Positions 59,895 through 64,000 of a stretch of DNA of 64,000 nucleotides are shown here, piece after piece (the first letter of the stretch is position 1; every line of letters starts with the position of its first letter). The stretch spans positions 16,818,479 to 16,882,478 of the forward strand of contig CM049321.1 of NCBI GenBank assembly GCA_026874595.1, read 5' to 3'. Both the position numbers and the translations under genes were made by a program. Below the pieces are notes generated by a model. It was not told the origin of the DNA, ran no database searches, and worked only from the letters and a program-made list of their open reading frames with translations. The DNA comes from Sipunculus nudus (Eukaryota; Annelida; Sipuncula; Golfingiida; Sipunculidae).

Positions 59895-61217
59895 CTGCAA
59901 GAATATGCCATAGATATCTCAATCGAAGTAAGTACTAATAAATGTCATGAATATCTCAATCGGAAGAAATACATGTCATACGTATCAAAAGAAATATTAA
60001 TTATATCATGTGTTTCAATCAAAGCAAATACATTGAAACGTCATCAGTATCTCATCAATATCTTATCGAAAAAAATAAATAAATTGGCATAATCATTACA
60101 GTGTGTTTTTATCATATTATTGGTCATTCTACACATTTCGAGCCCTTATATAGAAATATTGACACAGCTAGGAAATAACATTTCAGATTTAGATTTTAGA
60201 TTGTAGCTTCATCCTACCTAGAAAACACAAACTTGAGACCACAAAATATAATGCATTACTAACTAGGAATTATTTATATTTCGAAAGAAATTACGTTGTT
60301 GCATCTTTTGTTTCATATTTCAACTGTTGTAAAAGAAACATGACATTGAAGCTAGAAAATGTGTTAGTTATATTGTAAGCAACATACAAGATGCTCATAT
60401 TTATATGAAGCTTAAACCACATTTATATCGATATCAGATAGCATTGACATAAAATCCATTTTACACATTGTAAGAAAACATTTAATGCCTCTACATTATC
60501 TAGCTATGAAATCAGGTAGCTTTAAAATAACTAGAGGGTTGTTTTCGCTCATTTTCCAGCCGCACAAAAATTAAGACCCCGGGGAAGATAAATCTCCCAT
60601 CACTCGTGTATTTACATTTCTCTTTTTTTTGGGGGGGGGGGGGTTGTTTAATATTTGAAATCTGGACTTACTGGGAGGAAATCGACATACACGGAGTCTA
60701 ACCCAAAAAGGATCAAGTTAACATATATCCCAGTATCTTATAACATTAAGAAATTATAAAAAGGCGCCACTTACCGTAACTGTTCTCCTGTTGCTACACC
60801 AAGTCTTTGCCTTGAATGGGAAGACTATAGCCACAAATCGGGTAAAAGTCAAGTGGGCATGGGACGCGCTGGACAGTGCGACCCCAGAGTAGTTTAAAAA
60901 GTCACTGACGATACAAGTGTACCAAGGTGGCCCGCAGTACTCTACTTTCATCAGAAGAAGTACATGTATTAGGCAAACAATGTCAGCGAGAGAGATGGCG
61001 ATCCAGAGCAGGGCGATCGTCTTCTTACTCCTAACAGCTTCACGTAGACTGCCAATGATGCAAACAGCTTCCAGAGCAATACTTATACCTGCAATCAAAC
61101 ACACTTTGAAGTTCATGGAAATGGCTTGCTTTTATTTAACCGATGTTTCTTCTGCAGTAATTTGTTACAATATATAAACAATAAAATCTCCGGTCATTCA
61201 GTTCAATTGACCCTATA

Positions 61218-61273
<56 letters not shown>

Positions 61274-64000
61274 CCAGTTAAATCGTCTACGCTTACGCTT
61301 CCAGAGATCTTCAAGTGACCTTGGAGTTCTGCCTCAAAACATGTCATCAGAGCAAATAGGTGTGAATTAATCAAACGGATTAATTTCATACATATATTAA
61401 TGTGTGTACATATGCATGGGAATGTATATCTACATTATCCCATACAAGAAGTGCAAATATATCTTTCATGTGTGGAGATTTCTTATTCGTTTATCCAGAA
61501 ATGTAACTCTGTTGAGCTCCAGCTCTTTCAAGAAAATATCATCCTTTTTAACGTTGTGTTTTACTTGATATGCAAACAATCCTGTTAATATCGTATAATA
61601 TTACGTAATATGATGACTGAATCCGCTTGATATTTAGTACAGGTAATTATCTTTTCGAGGGTCTTCTACCTATGGAAATTTTAAGCAGTCATCTAATTTT
61701 ATATAAATCATTCACTATAAAATAATATACTGTATGAATATTAACTATGTTTAATTTGCAAACTCTGAACTGACACAGCCGGGGTTCATTAATCATTTAA
61801 AGCAGTTTTACTCTTATTGCTTATTGTTTAACATTTTGGTAATGAGAGTTCCATATGTTTCAGGCTTACTTTACTTAGTTTCGATTTTCAATATCTTGAC
61901 ACATTAAGCTGCTGTTTCTCTGTATAACATTCGGCTCCCAATCTAGAAATTAATCAAGCTATATGAATAGATAGAACATTCGACTGACCACCATTTAAAC
62001 CTATACCTAATGCAGTGGAGTTTTAAGTTGCAAATTCCTCATTAATATGCAAAGAGTTTAAACAAAATGAGGTATATTTTCAATTCATCTGCACCATTTT
62101 TTAACTACTAAAATAATTTGATGAGTATACTGCAGAAGGTCGTGGCGACAAAATGTAAACCCTTTGTTTTACTCAGCTTTGTTTTACATTTTGTCAATAT
62201 TTAATTTTTATTATTGCTTTTATTTTAGTTTTAAAATGTATTAATGACAGCTCTTACTTTCTTCAAAAGTGAAAGGAATGACATAGGATTCTTTCATCAA
62301 ATTCCAAGAATCCAACTTATTCTTGTCTCAAACAAAAAATTCTTTATAGGACGCTCAGGATATTTATTTTAAATGATTCACGCGTCATGCTTTCCTCTTA
62401 AAGGAGATTGAAGATTCACGTACAAGTGAATATAAGACTAGGGTGATTATTTGTGGGAGGTACTAATGAATGTCATGGCCTCATTAAAACTAACAAATCT
62501 GACACGATCCCTTGCTCTTCAGTGATTCATATATCATTTCGTGAAGGAGGTAATAAAAAAAACACAATTAAAGGAAAATTAAACCCAAGGCTCTATCTTT
62601 AAACCATGTTGCAACATGGATGCAACTGATCTTTACCCTTTATTTCAAATATTTAAACATTTGAACTGTAGAATAAAATTATTTATGATACGTCTGTGAT
62701 ACTTTCTCTATGCTTGAATTCTGTAATTTGTGTCATAGTTTGATGTGGATAAAAAAAGTTTATACATAATATGGACATAACTTTGTTGAAACACGTCATA
62801 CTGTATTTCCTCTTTTAAAGGTATCTGCTTATTTATATTAGACTCATGAATTAATTGAATATTGAACCCACAACAGCCACGGTTGCCATCCATTGCATGG
62901 AGATAATAGTTTAATCTCTCCCTTTTCAAATAAACTCATAAACATCGATTGTCATGAATGAATTGTACGATACACGATGATCATTCTAATATTCAGTGTT
63001 ATAACTAATACTACAAAAGGCTCTCAGTACTCCATTGTATACGTCTAAGTTTCCTTCCAGGGGCGTAAAGAAAGCCCAATGTGTATGAACCATAAAAGAT
63101 CATTGTTGATGCCGAACAATTTCCCCATCTACTGTTCTCCAAATAATATCTAAAGGGTATCTATTCCATAAAATACTTATTAATCTGCAAGTATTGACAA
63201 AACCTTCTACAAGAATTGCATTCAGTCTTCCATGTTTTAATTTTTATATAATTTTACATATTAATGTATCTTTCCTTTCTCTTTTTTATATACATGAAGT
63301 AAGATTTAATTGTATTCGATCTCTGTATAATATCGTTTGGAATACACAAACTTAGTTTACTATATTGAAGCTGATATATTATGAACGGGTGAGATATTGT
63401 ATTAAACCATATATTGGCAAATAACCTTTTCTTTTACTTACAAGATGGTAAATTCAACAAAAACAATGTTTTTCTTATGTACTTCTTTCCATAATATGAA
63501 TTGCCGTAACATCATCAGCATAACATGACCTTTCTGTTTGTAAGTCCTTGAATTGTTAGTGTGCCTTATTTTATAACCAGAGCTTCAAATTATTAGGTGA
63601 ATATACATTATGTCATTTGCAGGTTAGTATTTAAGTTCGTACAAACACCGAAGAGGGTTAGAGAGAACTGGTCGCTCAGATGAAGATCAGCCGACGTGTG
63701 TGCGGATATACATATATATATATTTATATATATATATATATATATTTATAGAGAGAGAGAGAGAGAGAGAGAGAGTTAAAACTTACCAATACTTTTCCCA
63801 TAAAGAAAATTACCTGTGGTAATTATAGGCACCTTCTCAGCTTTGCCTTTTCTCTCCTTGATACTGACAAGATCAGATATTGCTGCAGGAATATTGTCAC
63901 ACTCGGTTGGAAAATTCGCGGTTTTCATGGCCCAGTTTTCATCAATGTCGTTGAATCCACAAATGGTCCTGGCTAATTCCCTTAGTTTGTTCGCTCCAAT
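59388..64000 (-). CDS. divergent 7TM receptor, copy 2 (gene span, 5' end outside window)
   Basis: Paralogue of the 38-46 kb receptor. Exons 63814 and beyond, 61088-60775 and 59894-59388 keep the same splice sites and phases (1 then 0). It reads as intact, with no stops or frameshifts in any of the three exons. It shares all the unusual motifs of copy 1 (RFVAIVFPFKAK, no NPxxY). Introns are 2,725 and 880 bp. The signal-peptide exon and most of the ectodomain lie beyond the right edge. Confidence 0.85.
60775..61088 (-). CDS. receptor copy 2, exon 3 (TM1-TM3)
   Basis: This 314-nt exon lies between acceptor TTTGATTGCAG and donor GTAAGT, one codon longer than copy 1. TM2 is SLADIVCLIHVLLL, the ECL1 cysteine is in YCGPPWYTC and TM3 ends HLTFTRFVAIVFPFKAK. 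Very similar to copy 1. Confidence 0.9.
61221..61270. repeat. (GA)n microsatellite
   Basis: About 24 GA units in receptor copy 2 intron 2. Confidence 0.95.
61590..63700. other. receptor copy 2 intron 2, remainder
   Basis: AT-rich intron sequence. No exon, RNA or bounded element recognised. Confidence 0.4.
63710..63775. repeat. (TA)n then (GA)n compound microsatellite
   Basis: TA-rich tract followed by about 12 GA units, 40 bp from receptor copy 2 exon 2. Confidence 0.9.
63814..64000 (-). CDS. receptor copy 2, ectodomain exon (partial)
   Basis: The last 62 codons of exon 2 before donor GTAATT, phase 1. The segment KLRELARTICGFNDIDENW aligns with ELRELARSQCGIKDINEDW in copy 1, and the two cysteines and the final KAEKVPIITT|G are conserved. 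The exon continues off the window. Confidence 0.88.

Noticed and set aside
1-64000. CRISPR arrays, bacterial operons or phage genes
   Set aside because: No regularly spaced identical repeats with unique spacers, no ribosome-binding-site-linked frames; intron-exon structure and repeats show eukaryotic nuclear DNA.

Overview
This window is animal nuclear DNA. It is AT-rich, has no operons, and carries many short exons with canonical GT/AG splice sites, long introns, microsatellites and many families of small transposable elements. The repeat types (arrays carrying TGACCTCTGACC with a CCCGTC..GATGGG end, Tigger-like MITEs, GAGTCCGAGTCC repeats) and the two protein-coding genes fit a lophotrochozoan, most likely a bivalve mollusc. 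The species assignment is inference.

Left part (about 1-26 kb): a minus-strand, multi-exon gene homologous to vertebrate KIAA2012. Six consecutive coding exons (22.8 kb down to 11.5 kb) join in frame with matching intron phases and reproduce the conserved N-terminal half. One or two further candidate exons lie near 1.0-1.5 kb. A short GC-rich block at 25.9 kb with CRE, YY1-like, GC-box and RFX half-site motifs is the best promoter candidate. The introns hold Tigger/pogo-like MITEs, at least three copies of another MITE, a tandem 0.4-kb duplication, and several copies of a repeat carrying a perfect DR1 nuclear-receptor motif.

Middle part (26-37 kb): no protein gene was recognised. Upstream of the promoter, 26.29-27.19 kb holds four diverged units, each preserving an RNA-like hairpin, with covarying base pairs in a second hairpin. 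A 130-bp direct repeat flanks the cluster. This is the most interesting unexplained signal in the window. Beyond it lie a deletion derivative of an LTR retrotransposon (28.4-28.95 kb), a LINE reverse-transcriptase remnant (29.9-30.25 kb) and miscellaneous repeats.

Right part (36.7-64 kb): a tandem pair of paralogous minus-strand seven-transmembrane receptor genes. Copy 1 is complete (four exons, 38,194-46,171, 537 aa): signal peptide, about 220-aa cysteine-bearing ectodomain, TM1-3 exon, TM4-7 exon. Copy 2 (59,388 to beyond the right edge) has the last two exons and part of the ectodomain exon. The 3' flanks are also paralogous, so a segmental duplication with a unit of about 18-21 kb made the pair. 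Both copies have altered class-A motifs (no DRY, no NPxxY). Upstream of copy 1 are decayed tandem copies of its signal-peptide exon. Between the copies lie a decayed Ty3/Gypsy pol remnant, an isolated C-type-lectin exon and a tRNA-derived SINE between two (TA)n tracts.
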